Notes: generated from the sequence alone by a model not told the origin. DNA of 64,000 nucleotides from Istiophorus platypterus (GCA_016859345.1 CM029131.1:4832820-4896819), one strand, 5' to 3'. Positions 1 through 13,320 are shown, counted from the stretch's first letter. Numbers and translations are program-made.

Positions 1-3000
1 CTACAGAGCACTAGTTAAAAGGGGGAATTACTGATGCTAATTTGCATGTTTTCTTTTTCCATTCCAACATCATCTTTATTTAAAGATTTGCTATAAAATT
101 GCCATCTCACATTCCCTCTAATTAATATTTTCTCTAGAAAAAATGAATCTGTGTAATCCAAGCTGTGATCATACATTTAAGTCTGTGGGTACTGATTAAA
201 CTTATCCATTTGGTGAGGCATCACAACACTGGAGACGATATAATCCTTTGTACTTTTTAAATATTAAATAATAAACACTTGTATCACTCCATTCCCCCAC
301 TTATGGTCCTTATTTTGGACATCTTTCTTCATTTAATTAATTAGCCGCTGCCTGACAGTAATAACTTCCGCATCATCGTGTCCGGCGCATCATCCGTCTT
401 CATTCACGTGGCCACATTTGCTTCCCTCTGACAGCAGGTCAGAGGTGAAATGCCATTTAAGTTGAAATTTCAGCAACCTTTGTGTTGATTTATCACTCCA
501 GAAGTTCACAGGTTTTTATTGAAAGACAGTGCGGACAGATAAGAGGGTAGAATAGCGATATATGTTTTTTCTGTGAATTTTCCTCTTTGAAATTTCAGAA
601 AGGTTGTATTTCTTTTAAGTATATTTTTCATTTTTCAGATAAAAAATTTCAAATGTTCAATTAAAGATAAATCAAGCTGCTTAAAGGCATCATACTCTAA
701 TCCTGATAAAACATTTAAGAGGAATCCATAGAAAAAAAATCCAAACTTGAACGTCTATGTTATCAAGGATACGTAACCGAAATGAATTGATCATAACTTT
801 CTGGTTATGTTCTGTTACATGATCAAGGAGTCAAACTGACCTGGAATACACAAGGAAGACGTGTCCTTGGATGCTTGAGTTTGAAATTTTTATTTTTTAG
901 CCTTGAACTTTTCAGAAGTTGTGTGACAAGAATATGTTTATTTTTTTTTATTGGATAGCAGAATCTCCTTGAATCTCCTGGTTCCTAAAATAAATATATA
1001 ATTTAAATGAAATCATGTTTTTGAAACTGAACAACCCAAGGAAATATTTTGAGAGAGTTTTCAAAGTAAAAATATTACAATGCCATTAATTCAACTATTT
1101 CAATTTCAAACTTTCACATTAAATTTACATTACATTTCACAGCAAGTTGAATGTTGCTTCTAAGATTCAAATGATTACCGTTACTTTCCTCCACATGTTG
1201 ACAAATTAAAGGGGCGTCCCTCTAAATTTTATGCATGAAGTTTACTTTATTCTTCATAAGGGGTACTGAGTCTTAAAAAAAAACACCTATATTATTGTAT
1301 AACATCTCCTATAATGATGGAGTTTGAAGAGATGTTCTTTCTTTCTTTCTTTCTTTCTTTCTGGAGAAATGGGCTTAAAGAAAGCTTGTGTTACAAACTG
1401 TGGATTTGAGGACCCAATGAATGAAGGTGTTGACTTGCACTATGGGAATTCTAGGATTTGATCACAAACAAAACAGTGGTTTTAGAAAACCAGGAGGATT
1501 TGGAAAACTACGGGAATAAAAATTCTTTAAAACGATCCATTACAGTGGTGATTTCAGTCCTGGTTGCTCTTATACCACAGGTCACAGAATTCTGGTGGCA
1601 GCAAAACATACTATTGTCACTTTAATAAAGAAGTCAGACGCTAACTGGCTTTTTTCCCATCATTTTGTGAGAAAACATGATCTGATTTCATGCTGCACAC
1701 AGTGTGAGTCTGCGAGCAGCAGGGCACAGTGACAGGAGCTGGTTACCTGGCTGAGAAGTTGGAGGTGAGCAGCCTGTCGCCTGCAGCTCCTCAGAGTTCC
1801 ATTACTCCCTGTAATATTTCAAACTTATACGCTGTCCAAAATTGCCCAAAATGACCATTGCCTTGATTTTAAATGCATTTTTGATGAACCATTGCGGTGT
1901 GTTGCTGAGCTCCTTGACAAAAACACTGCATTTCCTGTGACTACTTCATAATAAAAGTCAGCTGTTCTTAATGTGAAGCTACAGCAGTAGGAAATGTTCA
2001 GTTTGCATTAGCTTCACCTTAATGCAGCATTTCTTTCCTGCAATATCACCACAGTCACCCAGTCCCTAACACCGCAAATATAATAATACTGCAACACTCT
2101 CATCAGTGGGCGATAGGCTCAATAACCACAGTGTTACCTCATTTGCCATAAGACTCTTGCCATAAAAGTGAATTAATAGACAATTATTTAAATGAAAATC
2201 TTTGTGATTCCCACCTCGAAGAATATATGCCCATGTAAATGTCTAAAAAAATGCCCCTTCAGAATCCCTCATGATGTCGACAAGAGGCAATATCAGAGCA
2301 GCAGCACTACATGAAGAATTCTGTAGCTGCAGACTGCACTATATAGATACAATTGGATGCTCTCACACTGCCCACGTTAGGTCATCAGAGGGTGACACTC
2401 AAACAAAGACGCCTGCAGTGTGACTATCCCACAGAGCAAAACAACATTGGGCAATACAGTTCAAACACAGCAACAAAGAGAATAGGGCAAAGGCACAAAC
2501 AACAGAAAACAAAAATGTGACAAAAACAGGGGGGGGGGGGTTTACTGCATGAAGATATCTGAGTGTGTGCACGCGTGAGGCAGGGTGTTATCCCTCTTTG
2601 TCTAAAAGACTTCTTGTCCACACGACACCTGAGGTTGGAGCTGAAGCTTCCTGCTGATTGACACCTCACCTGTAACATGCTGCCTCCGCAGCCCCTTCGC
2701 TGGCCTCAAAGTGAACGCCGGGGCTTGTCGCATTGATTCATATCCGAGACGCGCAAGGACACGGGCACGGCCGCGCAGGTGCGCACACACATGCGTGTGA
2801 CCGCATCACACACACACAAACACACACACACACGCACGCGTGCACGCAAAATCAATAATTTGACAGGTGTCAAATCCAGCTTTAGTCTGCCTCCCTCTAT
2901 CTCCTTTGCCCTCATCATTTTCTTTCCTTTTTTTATTTCAGCATTCCTTCAGCACCAGAACTCCAGTGCCCTTGAGTATTAATTATTTGTATTGCCTGCG

Positions 3001-4679
3001 CTCTGATCTACGGTCTCCTGTTAGGATTTGCATGGATGGTGTGAGGCAGGCATGTCTAATCCTTTGCCACAGAGAATTCAGCATCTTTATATATTAAGGA
3101 ACATGAAGAAAAGTTCATTGGCGTATTACTGTAGTTGTTGCTCAGATTTTCTTCAAATGAATGAACTCTGCAGCTGCAGAAAAAAAAAAAAAAAAGAAAG
3201 ATTCACATCAGATTTTTTTGGGCTTTTTTACGCTGTATCAAACTTTGGGGTTTGGCTGTGGATCACTCAGAGAGAACAAAAAGATTTACTGATGAACTTC
3301 CATTATTCACACACTCAGGGACACTTTGAGGCCTTAAAGTAAGCCGCGAACATCCGCCTAGAGTGATGCCTCAATTAGACACCGATTTTAAATTAAATTA
3401 CCATTACTGAAATCCCAAGGTCACCATCGCTTTTGGTCGAGGGATTTAAAGACCCACTTTATCTGTGAATCTATGAGTTCTGTCATTTAAAACTTAACAG
3501 TGCACAGTGGGGATTCAGAATGTAGGTGTAATTAAATGCTCCCTGACTTGTGATAACTGTTTCCAGGCGTAAAAGTGTGGAAGAAAAGTGGACTGAATTC
3601 TGACTGCAATTATTAGTAGGACATTTCATTGATGGTGCTTGCACCTTCTCTTCACTCCTGGAGATTCTGCAACAATGTCGGATGTTTCTGGACTGATCAT
3701 TTTACCCTTTTTGCAGGGGCGCTATAATTTCAACCAGTGGTGTATAATAAATTCATAAATCAATAAGTGTCTGGATTTTGCCTTAGTGTCTGTGTTATCC
3801 TGCTGTGCTCTGCCGTCTGTAGCTGAAGGACAGGCTTTTCGCGGCATGGGGGCAAGTCGAGTGGATGCACAGCACAATTGAAGACTGTGTTCGAATGTTG
3901 TTATTCTCACATTCTACTACAAGGTCACCCCAGAGCTCAAGGGTAGGCAACAACGTAATTGTCCCTACTACTTTTTGTGCGCTGTAGTCATTAATAGGTA
4001 TGATAATGGGAAGTCGTTTGCTGTATAAACATGTGGTAGGTTCTCAAGCAGATGTTACATCCCTAAACTCCCCCCAATCCTGTCTTGGTGAGGCCCTCAG
4101 TCCTGTGTACAGGCTCTCCAGGTACTGTAATGCTGTACCTAGGAAACTCAACCCCAGATGTGCCTTTGCTTGCCTGGAATCAAACCCCACCAGGCCCCAC
4201 TCGATATATTCCCCCCTACTCTTCGACTGTCTCAATTAAGAAGTACTACAACTGCTCCCCAGACATCGCAGTTAATGAGAAAGTTCTCTTAATCTTAGCT
4301 TTAGTCTTACTTGCCTGCTTAAATAGGGGGTATAAACAACAAAGAAAATGTAGAATTTTTTCAATTACATTCTTTCAATAATTCAAAGGAGGCTTTGTCT
4401 CAGTAGTTGAACTTGACTGTCTGGGGATCAAATCCCATGCGAGCGTCCTCGCTTCTATCAGTCCTCTCTGCGCGCGGTCCTTCTGATTCTCCGTGTTCCC
4501 ACGGTGGAAATGTGGGCGTTATTCAATACAGCTAAATGAAGCATATCTCTCATCGGCAGCTCAAGTCTCTCAGTGGCTCTTATTCTTTCACGACGGGGGC
4601 TTTAATTGAATTCAACCAATCACGTACCAGGAGGGATGCAAAACGAATCCAAGCCGCGGCCGAAAAAACAATGTGAGAA
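1..4679. other. Non-coding upstream DNA, left edge
   Basis: AT-rich unique sequence with one TTTC microsatellite, a G run near 2530, CA-rich sequence at 2785-2845 and an A run near 3180. The first 60 bases contain an octamer ATTTGCAT next to ATGCTAAT, a possible POU site. No supportable gene or RNA. Confidence 0.6.
1337..1362. repeat. (TTTC)n microsatellite
   Basis: Six tandem TTTC units. Confidence 0.9.
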
Positions 4680-4684
4680 TTTCC

Positions 4685-4705
4685 GTCGCTGTCCGTGGTG
4701 CTGAA
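4685..4705 (-). promoter_or_regulatory. RE1/NRSE (REST binding site), near-perfect, 14.9 kb upstream of slitrk1
   Basis: The + strand holds CTGTCCGTGGTGCTGAA preceded by GTCG; its reverse complement matches the canonical 21-bp RE1 (TTCAGCACC-AC-GGACAGCGCC) at 20 of 21 positions. REST binds RE1 to silence neuronal genes in non-neuronal cells. This is the best-preserved unit at the left edge of an array of degenerate copies. Confidence 0.75.
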
Positions 4706-5462
4706 TCGAGAATTGTTTGTCACTACACTGTAGATGCGTGGTTCTGCATTGACTGAGCCGCTGTCAATGGTTCTCATTTAAGACCCGTTTGTCACTGTCC
4801 ATAACTGTGATTTTAAAAATAATTTAACACTTAATCTGCTCCTTTTGAGTCGGTAAAATCCATACACAGTGACTTTAGTGCACTGCACAATGTTGGTGCC
4901 ATTCTGTTTTGTTCACCTCAGGAGACGTTATTTTCCTTTTTTCCTGAGAAAATACAGTGTATCTGTCCAAGAAAATCTTTTGAAAATCAACGCTCTCTGA
5001 GACGCCACCCCTGAGAACTACAGCCAACCTAAATGTCAGCTGCGACAATACGCATCAAAAATCGTGTTTTGCGTCAAGGATTGTGTGTCACTTTTCATTG
5101 TGCCAGACCAAGGATTGTTAGAACTGGGCCTGGTTTCAGCATCAAGAGCTAGTGTCGCTGTTCTTCTGATTTAAGAGGATTGTTTGTAATTGTGTGTCCC
5201 TGTCCAGGATTCTGAATCAAAGAAAGTATGCTATTGTCCATGTTCTTAAATCAAGGATTTGTGCCCCTGTCCAAGTTTCTCAGTCAGAATGGGCTTGTCT
5301 CTGTAAATGGTTCTAAATATAAGATCTATGTCTCTGAGACCACTGACTGTACCGAATCAAAATGTTTTTCCTTTTCTTGGTTCTGAACAGATAATAAAGA
5401 TTTTGGCAATGATTTGGAATAAAATAAAAAAAGAACAACAACAAAAAAATAACAAACCAAAA

Positions 5463-5483
5463 ACATCTGTCTGTGGTGCTGAA
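5463..5483 (-). promoter_or_regulatory. RE1-like unit within the array
   Basis: CTGTCTGTGGTGCTGAA keeps 16 of 17 core positions of the reverse-complement RE1, but the outer bases have diverged. It is the second-best preserved REST-like unit in the array. Confidence 0.5.
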
Positions 5484-7548
5484 TTAAGAATTGTATGTCA
5501 CAGTCCTTGGTTCTGTTTGGATTATTTCAGTATCCATGGTGCTGGGCCTAATACTTTTTTGGCAGCTGTCTTGGTTTTTGATTCCAAACCTGGGTGTCGC
5601 AGACAATGTCTCTGAGAGAAAGACTGACACAACATCCCCAGTCTCTTTCACTGTTCAGGGAAATAAATCAAGAATTCCGCGCCACAGTCCATCTTCCCGA
5701 ACCGAGGACTCGTGTCACTGTCCGTGTTACTGAACCACGTGACGAGATCAGGTAGAGCCTTTGACAGAACAGTTGAAAATATTACTAAACCCTTTCGCAC
5801 TGCTTCGACTAAACCTAAGAATACAAATTATATGAATTACAATCATTATGGATTACAGAGTTACATTCAGTATTTCTGTATTTATGGTGTAATCTGGTAT
5901 TCAGCGGCATGTATTTTCCGAGAACAACCTTTTCCACCGAGAATAACCTTTTCCACTTGATTATTCAGACATATTCATTTATTCTGCCAGTTATTGTGAT
6001 GTAGCCATGGGTGGTGTCTGGAATGCCAATATTTATCTCTTACCTTCTCCTTAACCATATTCATTAAATATCTATATTACTGAGGACGTTGCAGTCTTCC
6101 AAGGACAGGATTAGATGGAACATTGTAACAAGTGTCTGCATGTTGGCTGTTCAGACCTTGGGGCTAAAATTGAATTCATGCTGTAATTCTTAAAAGAGAT
6201 AAGAAAAACCCTTTAAAAAGGTCTTTTTTTCCCGAAGTGTTTTTGTTCGCTCAGTTGTCCCAGTTCATTTCCAGGTTTTGTCTCTTGGGTTGTGCTTATG
6301 AGCCTGTGTAATATGGTGTCAAATTGACCTCTTCTTTTGGGGCTTCAGTTGCTTGTGGTTTCTATTTATTTTAATAGTTCCCCTTTCTTTGCCAGAAACC
6401 ATCCAGTAGCCCTTTGTATTATTTTTCCTTTTACTTTTTTGTTATGACTGCAATTTAAGCATTCTTTTTTTTAACTTTTCCTTATTTTTTTTATATTGTT
6501 CCTTATTTGCCATTTCTTTCAGTGCTCATTCATGTGAAATTAAAACCAATAGAAAAACATCTCTTCCTCTCTTCACTACCAGAAAAAAAAAAAAGACAAT
6601 CACATGGCTTTAAAAAGAAAACTGTCATATCACATATTACCAACTACTGTATGTATTAAAAAAATCAATCTCTCTGAATCTGAATTAATAATACGGGACA
6701 AGATGTCCAAGCAGATTTTGTATTTTGCTCTAGAAATGCTTCTTTTTTACTACTATTTCAAGTAGATTAAAACAATCTACTGTTTACATCTACCAGATAG
6801 CAGGTATATGGTACCTACAACAACCCCTCAGCTGCCTAACTAGCTGTACCACATAGTTCACATGAAAACTGAAAGACTGGCCACAACACAGCATGCCAGC
6901 ATTAGTTGTGGTAGACTGAGTGCACAATAAAATGAGGATTAAAAACCTTGGATATAAGCCCAGAAACCATTCAAACAGGGGACAACCTGCTTTCCTACTC
7001 TCATATACTACATGACCAAGAGGAAATGACTGATTGCCTTCTGACTAAAGCTCCTAATTTCATGATCCAACCTTTTATACAGTGTATACCTGGAGGCTAA
7101 GTAAACACAATGAGCTTTGATTGAGATTTACCACTTTAATAATGCTGTGGTTGGGGCATAGCTCAGGATACAAATGGCAAAATGAAAACCATTGCTTGCA
7201 TCAGTGATGTATTTGTTGGCATTGCAGAACAGAAATTAAACGTGCAACAGATGCAAATGGAAATGACTGAGTGAGTTGTTTCCCTCTGAAACAAAAAAGA
7301 TTGGTCAGAATATTATACACATAAAAATGAATAAACCACCGAATGTACTGAGTATTTTGTACGAGCATCTTCCATCTTCAATTCAAATAGGCCTATTTAA
7401 AAAAAAATGTGTTTTAAACCAACTGGTTGTCTAATTTTCCTCTGTGGTAGGGTGACAAGATGAGAGAATTCAATCTTTCCATTTTCTCTTGGGAGCAAAG
7501 CAACGGCGCTACAGTGATTCACTATTGCATAAAGTGGCATGCAGTGAA

Positions 7549-7591
7549 AATAAATAAATAGATAAATAAATACAAATAAAGAAATAAATTG
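7549..7591. repeat. Imperfect (TAAA)n tract
   Basis: AAAT/TAAA units with a few GATA and CAAA interruptions. Confidence 0.8.
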
Positions 7592-10500
7592 TTTAGAGCA
7601 CTTACAAGAGATACATATGTAGATGGCATTTCTCAGAACCAATGATTACAACTGTATTACAGGCTTCAGGCTCTAAAATGGTCACATAAATGTCGCCATG
7701 GGGGGGTTGCTGTATGTTTTCATGGGCTGGAGAGGCCATTAAACTGTCCCAGTGATCCACAGTGTATATACATATGTTTGTATGGGCACAGTAGGCGTCA
7801 TTCATATCATAAATAATCATGATAGTGCATATCGTAATCCTGGGTGGCATGTGCAGGGCCAGAGTGAACTGCATTCACTTACAGGCCTTTTATTGCAATT
7901 TGGTATTTATGTCCAACCCGTCTTGTTTAGAGCCTATTGATTTTGCAGAGTGACGATGCTGTTTGATGAGTGTTAATTGAATGTTCATACACCAAAGCTC
8001 CATTTAGGCCTGCTGCATTCACGGTTCATAATTATGAGTAGAGGCAGAAATAACTGCCATGATAGAAGCTCAAACTAAAGTTAGAGGTAATTATTGGAAA
8101 GCCTTCTGGCTGAACTTTAGTATATTCATTTATTGGCTGCGCTCATCAAGTTGACTCACGGATCTTTATCCTCTTCTGGAAGTAAACTTTTAATGATTTT
8201 ACTGAAAATTTCAAAGGCTGGAATATCAACCGGGCAAAGTGGGCTACTGCCCAGGGGGCTAAGGCCACAAAAGGTCCTGGGCCCCAGGTTTAATCCATAT
8301 AATTTCTTTCTAAATCACTAATTTGTTAAAGATCTCCCCCACTGAAGTGCAACACCAACTGCAAAATCTGGCTTTATAACCTTATTCATTTTATTTTATT
8401 TTATTTGCTGCTAATTTTATTTTTCTCCTATATTTCAAGAAATGAACATCCAGCAAACCTGGTGTAAGGTTGTATCATTACATCACGAGAGAAGTGAGAG
8501 GCCACAACCAATAATTATTTTCACTGTCAATAAGATTATTCTCTTTAATAATTAGTTTATTCTCTTATAATGTATAAACTATAAGAGTGGTGAAAAATAC
8601 TCCAAAATTAACCCATTCATAGAATTTTCAATTGTCTGTTTGGTTTGTCCATCAATTCACAAATAGATTAATCAACTAATCATTTCAGCAATAAAATATT
8701 GGTCGATTTCTGGGCGCACGGCTCATCGGGGTCCAAAAACAAAGTAGTTCAACTCCTGCCATGAAAACCTCGACAATGTGACTGCACAACTTGTGTCTCC
8801 TTATCTAATTTTCCAGATTTGTCATTAAGGCTGATAAAGCAGGGGAATTCTTACATGAAGCTTTAACTAGTGCAACTTTAAACCTTTCCCCGCCTTAGCT
8901 TTGACAAACCTGTACATCGAATTTCAGAGACATACAGACATAATCTTGCCTCTCAGGTGTGGGCAGGGAAATGAAGGCCACTCCCACTTATCAAAATCAT
9001 CAAAGAAATACAAAGGGAGGGCTAACTGCACATCCCCGTCATCAGAGGAAGAGGAAAAAAGAACACAAAAAAACACTAACAAAGTAAATGTGAGACTCAA
9101 AAGCCTGATTGAAGAGCTCTGATCACTATCCAGGGGCCCGGATCTGTCAAGCCTCTCAAAACAAGGGCTCTGATCTTGGAGGGAAGAAGGAGGAACGGTG
9201 GACAGAGATGTCATGAAATGGCACAAGAGCCCAAAATACAGGAAGTGTGACACATCAGTGGAGCTGCATCTAAAGCACGTAGTATCCATTCATCCAGAAT
9301 GCATTTTGGTATGTATTTTGACTCATATCCTTTCCATTGCTATGATATTATGAGTATCACACAGGCGCATGCAGGTCTATAGACACGGCAACAGGGTTCA
9401 AAACAACCAGAACTTTCATTTTATGATTAACCAGGGAAGTCTGATTAATATCTGAAAAATCTGATTTTTAAATGAGACCTGTAAAATAAAAAGGACATTT
9501 TTTTAAAAGAAAACAAATTGCTAAAATGCTAAAATCAAAGAGTTATGTAGAAACAAGCATAACAAGCTTAACATTGATACCAGGAATTTACTTTTCTTTC
9601 GTTCTTCAACTTCAGAATTAGTTAAAATACTAAGTGTTTCACACCAAAATCCACTGGATTTAAATGTAATTCACCAGTTTTCTCAAGTAGTGCAAGTAGC
9701 TTTATCGGAGTTTGATGCCTTGGTGTATTTTTACATAGAAAAGGTCCACAAAACCTCGACAGAGAACGGTGTTATGGGTAAACACAGGTTGTACACGTTT
9801 CCTGAATCTCAACAATGTTTGACGTGGACCTTTGCATCAAGCAAACTGATTGGTTGATTCTACTCCTATCAGCAAAAGGGGACTAAAGTCATTATTAAAC
9901 ATGAACTATTACTTAATTCTATTCTTCTGAAAAAGAGGACAATGTTAAAAAGGTTTACATCACTATCAAAATAAAATACTTGTACTTCAGTGAAAGATAC
10001 ATGTAAAAATCCTTCACTTTAAACACTATTTACCAGATTTCTTTTAACTTAAATTTAAAGGGCAATTACCCCTATTTTACACATCAGTGTAAAAGGTTTG
10101 AGGAATACTGTGTAAAAAAAAAAAAGAAAAAAGAAAAAAAATTTTTTGCAAAGGCTTTTGTGGCTCCAGAGGGAGCTGTGAAATCTGATAAACTGCCTCA
10201 TTGAGTCACTGTCAGTAGACACTGAAGACCACAGGTTGGAAAATGAAAAAAATCTGGCGGTGTGGAGTCAAAAAAAAATGAGTTTACTAGACCTCTGAAG
10301 CAAAAAGTTACACAGTTACTCGTTTTTTTACAGAGAGACAGTGTCCTCTGTAGCCCACCGCCCGTCTCTGCTTGAGGCTAGTGGCCCAAGGCTAAATTAG
10401 CCTTTACAAGCAAAACAAACCCAAATATCAGTGTAGTTGGTTAGTACTTAGTTGATTATATGGTTAAGTTGGTCCCAGATGATGACAGAAGTGAGAATGC

Positions 10501-10826
10501 AGGATATGTTAGTGTGTGTGTATATTTATACATATATTCACTGACATAACTAAGTAAAATGTTAGGATTTTTTAAAGCATGAACAATGGGGCCAGTGTAG
10601 GGAGAATCCTTGTCTCTAATTGGCTATTTCTGCTCTTATTATACATGTGATTAATGTGATCATGATGTTATGTGATCACTTGAGATCACTTCTACCCTTC
10701 AGTTCACAGCTTTAACTGTATTAAGCTGAAAACTATCCTAATCTTCACTTGTAGAAAAGATATTTTTTTGCTAATAAGTTTGCTCTACTTTTACTTTTAA
10801 ACAAAAAAACAAAAAACAAAACAGAA

Positions 10827-11339
10827 GTGCTACAATCCAGGGTTCATGCATTTGCAATTCAATCATCAACGTTGGAGATACGGTCGTTCACATGTACGTC
10901 TTCAGCAGACGCCCAACCTGGGCACAAAGAATCTCAGGATCATCAGACCCTCAAACAGAGAGGAAACAAAATCATGTCGGACAGGATCTTGTCAGGGATC
11001 ACGGAACCTCTCTCCAAAGCTGTGAGCTTTGCAAGGAGAAGAGGAGCTTGTAACACGCCTCAAATTTGGTTTTCAGATCAGAGTGCATAGATGCTGGGGG
11101 AGACCTCACTGCTGACAGGTCGTAAACTCTGGAACGATATGGGCATTGAAGATGACATGAAGGATAAACCAAAGCATTTTTCACATTTTAACTCCGAACA
11201 CTGTGATTCTGACCCTTGCACTCTACTTGTGATTGCTTGTAACGGAAAATGGAGTTGTAAAAGCCCTAACGGAGTAATCATTATTCAATTCATCTTTGAC
11301 ATTCACTTTATGTCCATACTTACACGTTTAGAATTGTAA
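10827..11339 (+). pseudogene. Unrecognised reading frame of 171 codons interrupted by one TAG
   Basis: One frame is open on both sides of a single TAG at 11088-11090: 87 codons before it and 82 after. I do not recognise the translation (it includes GRKLWNDMGIEDDMKDKP after the stop). The first half starts from a GTG right after an A-rich tract, with no splice or promoter signals that I can support. It could be a fragment of an old mobile element or a chance opening in DNA richer in GC than its surroundings. Confidence 0.2.
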
Positions 11340-11817
11340 TTCAGTCTGCAAAATTAACCCTACCATGTATCTACAATCTCGAAGTGCATTATGGCCATTT
11401 TCTGTCACCAGTTATCCAATCATGACAAGCATCTTCTTGTCCTATCTGCCTGTCTCCAGCTCTCAGGCTCCCATTTATCATAAATGTCTTATGGAACTAA
11501 GGAGCCCTTCTTTTCATATGATTTCCTGCCAATTACCGTGAGATCAGGGATGCTCGCTGACTTTTGCTGAATATAAGCTCCAAGTGGGGGGAGAAAAAAA
11601 AAAGAAAAGACTCCGATTCAGCAGAGATGAACTGGCTGCCATGGTAACAAGCCACGGCAGCATTAATTGTGGCATCTTAAAACATTGGACCCGGGCTCTG
11701 TCACTTAAAAGAACCCTTCATTCGTCTCACCTTGTCACTAAATCATGTGCTTTAGTGTGAATTTTTGGAACTGACTGAGGGATGTGCTGGTCGAAAATGT
11801 ACTGCAGAGAAACACAG

Positions 11818-11890
11818 TGAGAGAGAGAGAGAGAGAGAGAGACATGCAGACAGACAGAGGGAGAGAGAGAGGGGGAGAGAGAGAGAGAGG
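11818..11890. repeat. (GA)n tract with interruptions
   Basis: About 12 GA units, then CATGCAGACAGACAGAG, then a second GA-rich stretch. Confidence 0.9.
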
Positions 11891-12934
11891 AGTCATGGGT
11901 ATAATAAAGGCTTGCCAGATGCTTAAAAGGCTTCAAGAAAGCTTCAGTACTTGCTGGATAACAGAAAGAAAAGTTCCTCAATCAAGATATAGGCCAGGCT
12001 TTAATATGCAAATGTTTACGTAGGCAGATGTATAAAAGACAAAAACATGAATAAATAAAAAAATTAAGAAGCAGACAGTACACCTTTTGCTGACTGAGCA
12101 TGAGAGATGGCAGCACTTTAAATACAAATAAGGAATGAAAGACTGCAAGGTTTTTCCTTGTAGCGTAGACTTTATCAGGGGTAGTTTTGTGTTCTCTTTC
12201 TATAATTTTTCACCCGTGCATAGATGTCTCATCTTCACAAACCACGAGGTTGGATGGAAACAAGGGAGAGAACGTGAAAGATACATCTAAGATGCATTCA
12301 GAGTCGGAGAAAGTTCATCTAACTCGTCTGAGGTTCCTTGCAATATGTTGCATAATCTCTTGTAAGGAAATATTGATACCAAAGTATCACACCACACTGA
12401 TAAAGCAGATGGGTAAACAAACACAGTGGGTTGAAAGACACAGAGGAAGTGGCACAATAACAGCTGTTCTGCTTTTTAACCAGACAAACTCCAAGAATAA
12501 GAAATGTCCTGATCAAGTTGTCTCCAAGTCCTTTAATACTGGGTATCTCCCATGCGTGTCACATCCAATACCTGCTTATCTTTTAACAGGCTACTTGATC
12601 AAAATACTGAAATTCCTTGTTCGAAATTATAAATTTGAGAGGCTTAAATTATTGGTATGATATTAAGTAAAAGTTTAACTGGCAGAACGTGACTCCTGAA
12701 AGTTACAGTCGTGCCTTTTTCTTTACCTCAGAAACGGTCTTTGGCGGAGTACAGGCACGGGGTGCAGAGAGCACACAGACCCGACAACAGCCAAGTGTTA
12801 TTTGGACCCGCTATCAGCGTATTCATGGAAAATGTACAAATTTTGACCGCTAAAAATGAAAGGCTGCCTCCTGCATGCCAGCCTTTGTGGACACAGCCAC
12901 ATTAAATAAGAATAAGCGCCAAGTCTTTCTGGCA

Positions 12935-13320
12935 GAACATGAAGTAACACTTACTATGGTCTCATAATCTATATGATATGGATTGTATATGCGGGTTAAT
13001 ACCGCCTTATCAAGCTCTGATGCTTTCACAAAAATATGATCGAGAATGTTCAACTTTCTGCCGCTACAAAAATGCAGAATCGGGTTTAAATAATTCAACA
13101 AAATAGCATTTGAGGAATAAGCAAATCTTCCTGGTTTAAATGCATCACAAACATTCCTAATGCCAGCAACTCTCCGATCCCCAAACCCCCGTCTGTAACA
13201 GTAGTTTTGAATTCAGGATTATTGACAGAAGGTGTTACGAAAGAATATGGGATGACGACTATGTATGCAAATCAAAGACTTACATGTATGTCTCCAACTA
13301 TAATATTGGCTTTCAGCTTT
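12935..13320 (-). pseudogene. Possible relic of a LINE-type (non-LTR) endonuclease
   Basis: Reading the minus strand, one frame is open from about 13205 to 12850 and contains GRKLNILDHIFVKASELD, then a run ending HIDYETIVSV. This resembles the end of LINE endonuclease domains (LDxIFV...PELV...SDHxxV). Further upstream, in another frame, KANIIVGDIHVS resembles the GDFN motif of the same domain. In-frame stops at about 13213-13219 and the frame change show it is broken. The match is by eye and weak; it could be coincidence. Confidence 0.3.

Larger units (their letters stand above)
4680..5745. repeat. Degenerate tandem array of RE1-like 31-34 bp units
   Basis: A loose unit of the form TTTGTCACTGTCCATGGTTC followed by TGAATCAAGGA recurs many times. 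Clear copies start near 4685, 4711, 4761, 4789, 5150, 5191, 5226, 5260, 5293, 5327, 5463, 5494, 5521, 5560, 5680 and 5712. Neighbouring starts at 5226, 5260, 5293 and 5327 are spaced 34, 33 and 34 bp. About 0.25 kb in the middle (4815-5040) is poorly recognisable. The core CTGTCCATGGTNCTGAA is the reverse complement of the REST element. Confidence 0.7.
5746..12934. other. Non-coding AT-rich DNA between the RE1-like array and the possible LINE relic
   Basis: Low-GC sequence with a TAAA tract and GA tract (listed) and A-rich stretches near 10115-10142. Text at about 8610-8705 (ATCAACTAATCATTTCAGCA) resembles a common diverged teleost repeat. The only notable reading frame is the interrupted one at 10827. 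A 157-codon frame at 12187-12660 is open but unrecognised. Confidence 0.5.

Noticed and set aside
4170..4460. tRNA-like T-arm text (ATCAAACCCCA and ATCAAATCCCA) suggesting a tRNA gene or SINE
   Set aside because: No matching A box or cloverleaf at the right distance. At most a very decayed SINE trace.
7150..7180. GGGGCATAGCTCAGGATAC resembling a tRNA A box
   Set aside because: No B box follows within the required distance.
12187..12660. 157-codon plus-strand frame starting at GTG
   Set aside because: No recognisable domain, no coding-like composition, no splice or poly(A) context. Retained only as a note.
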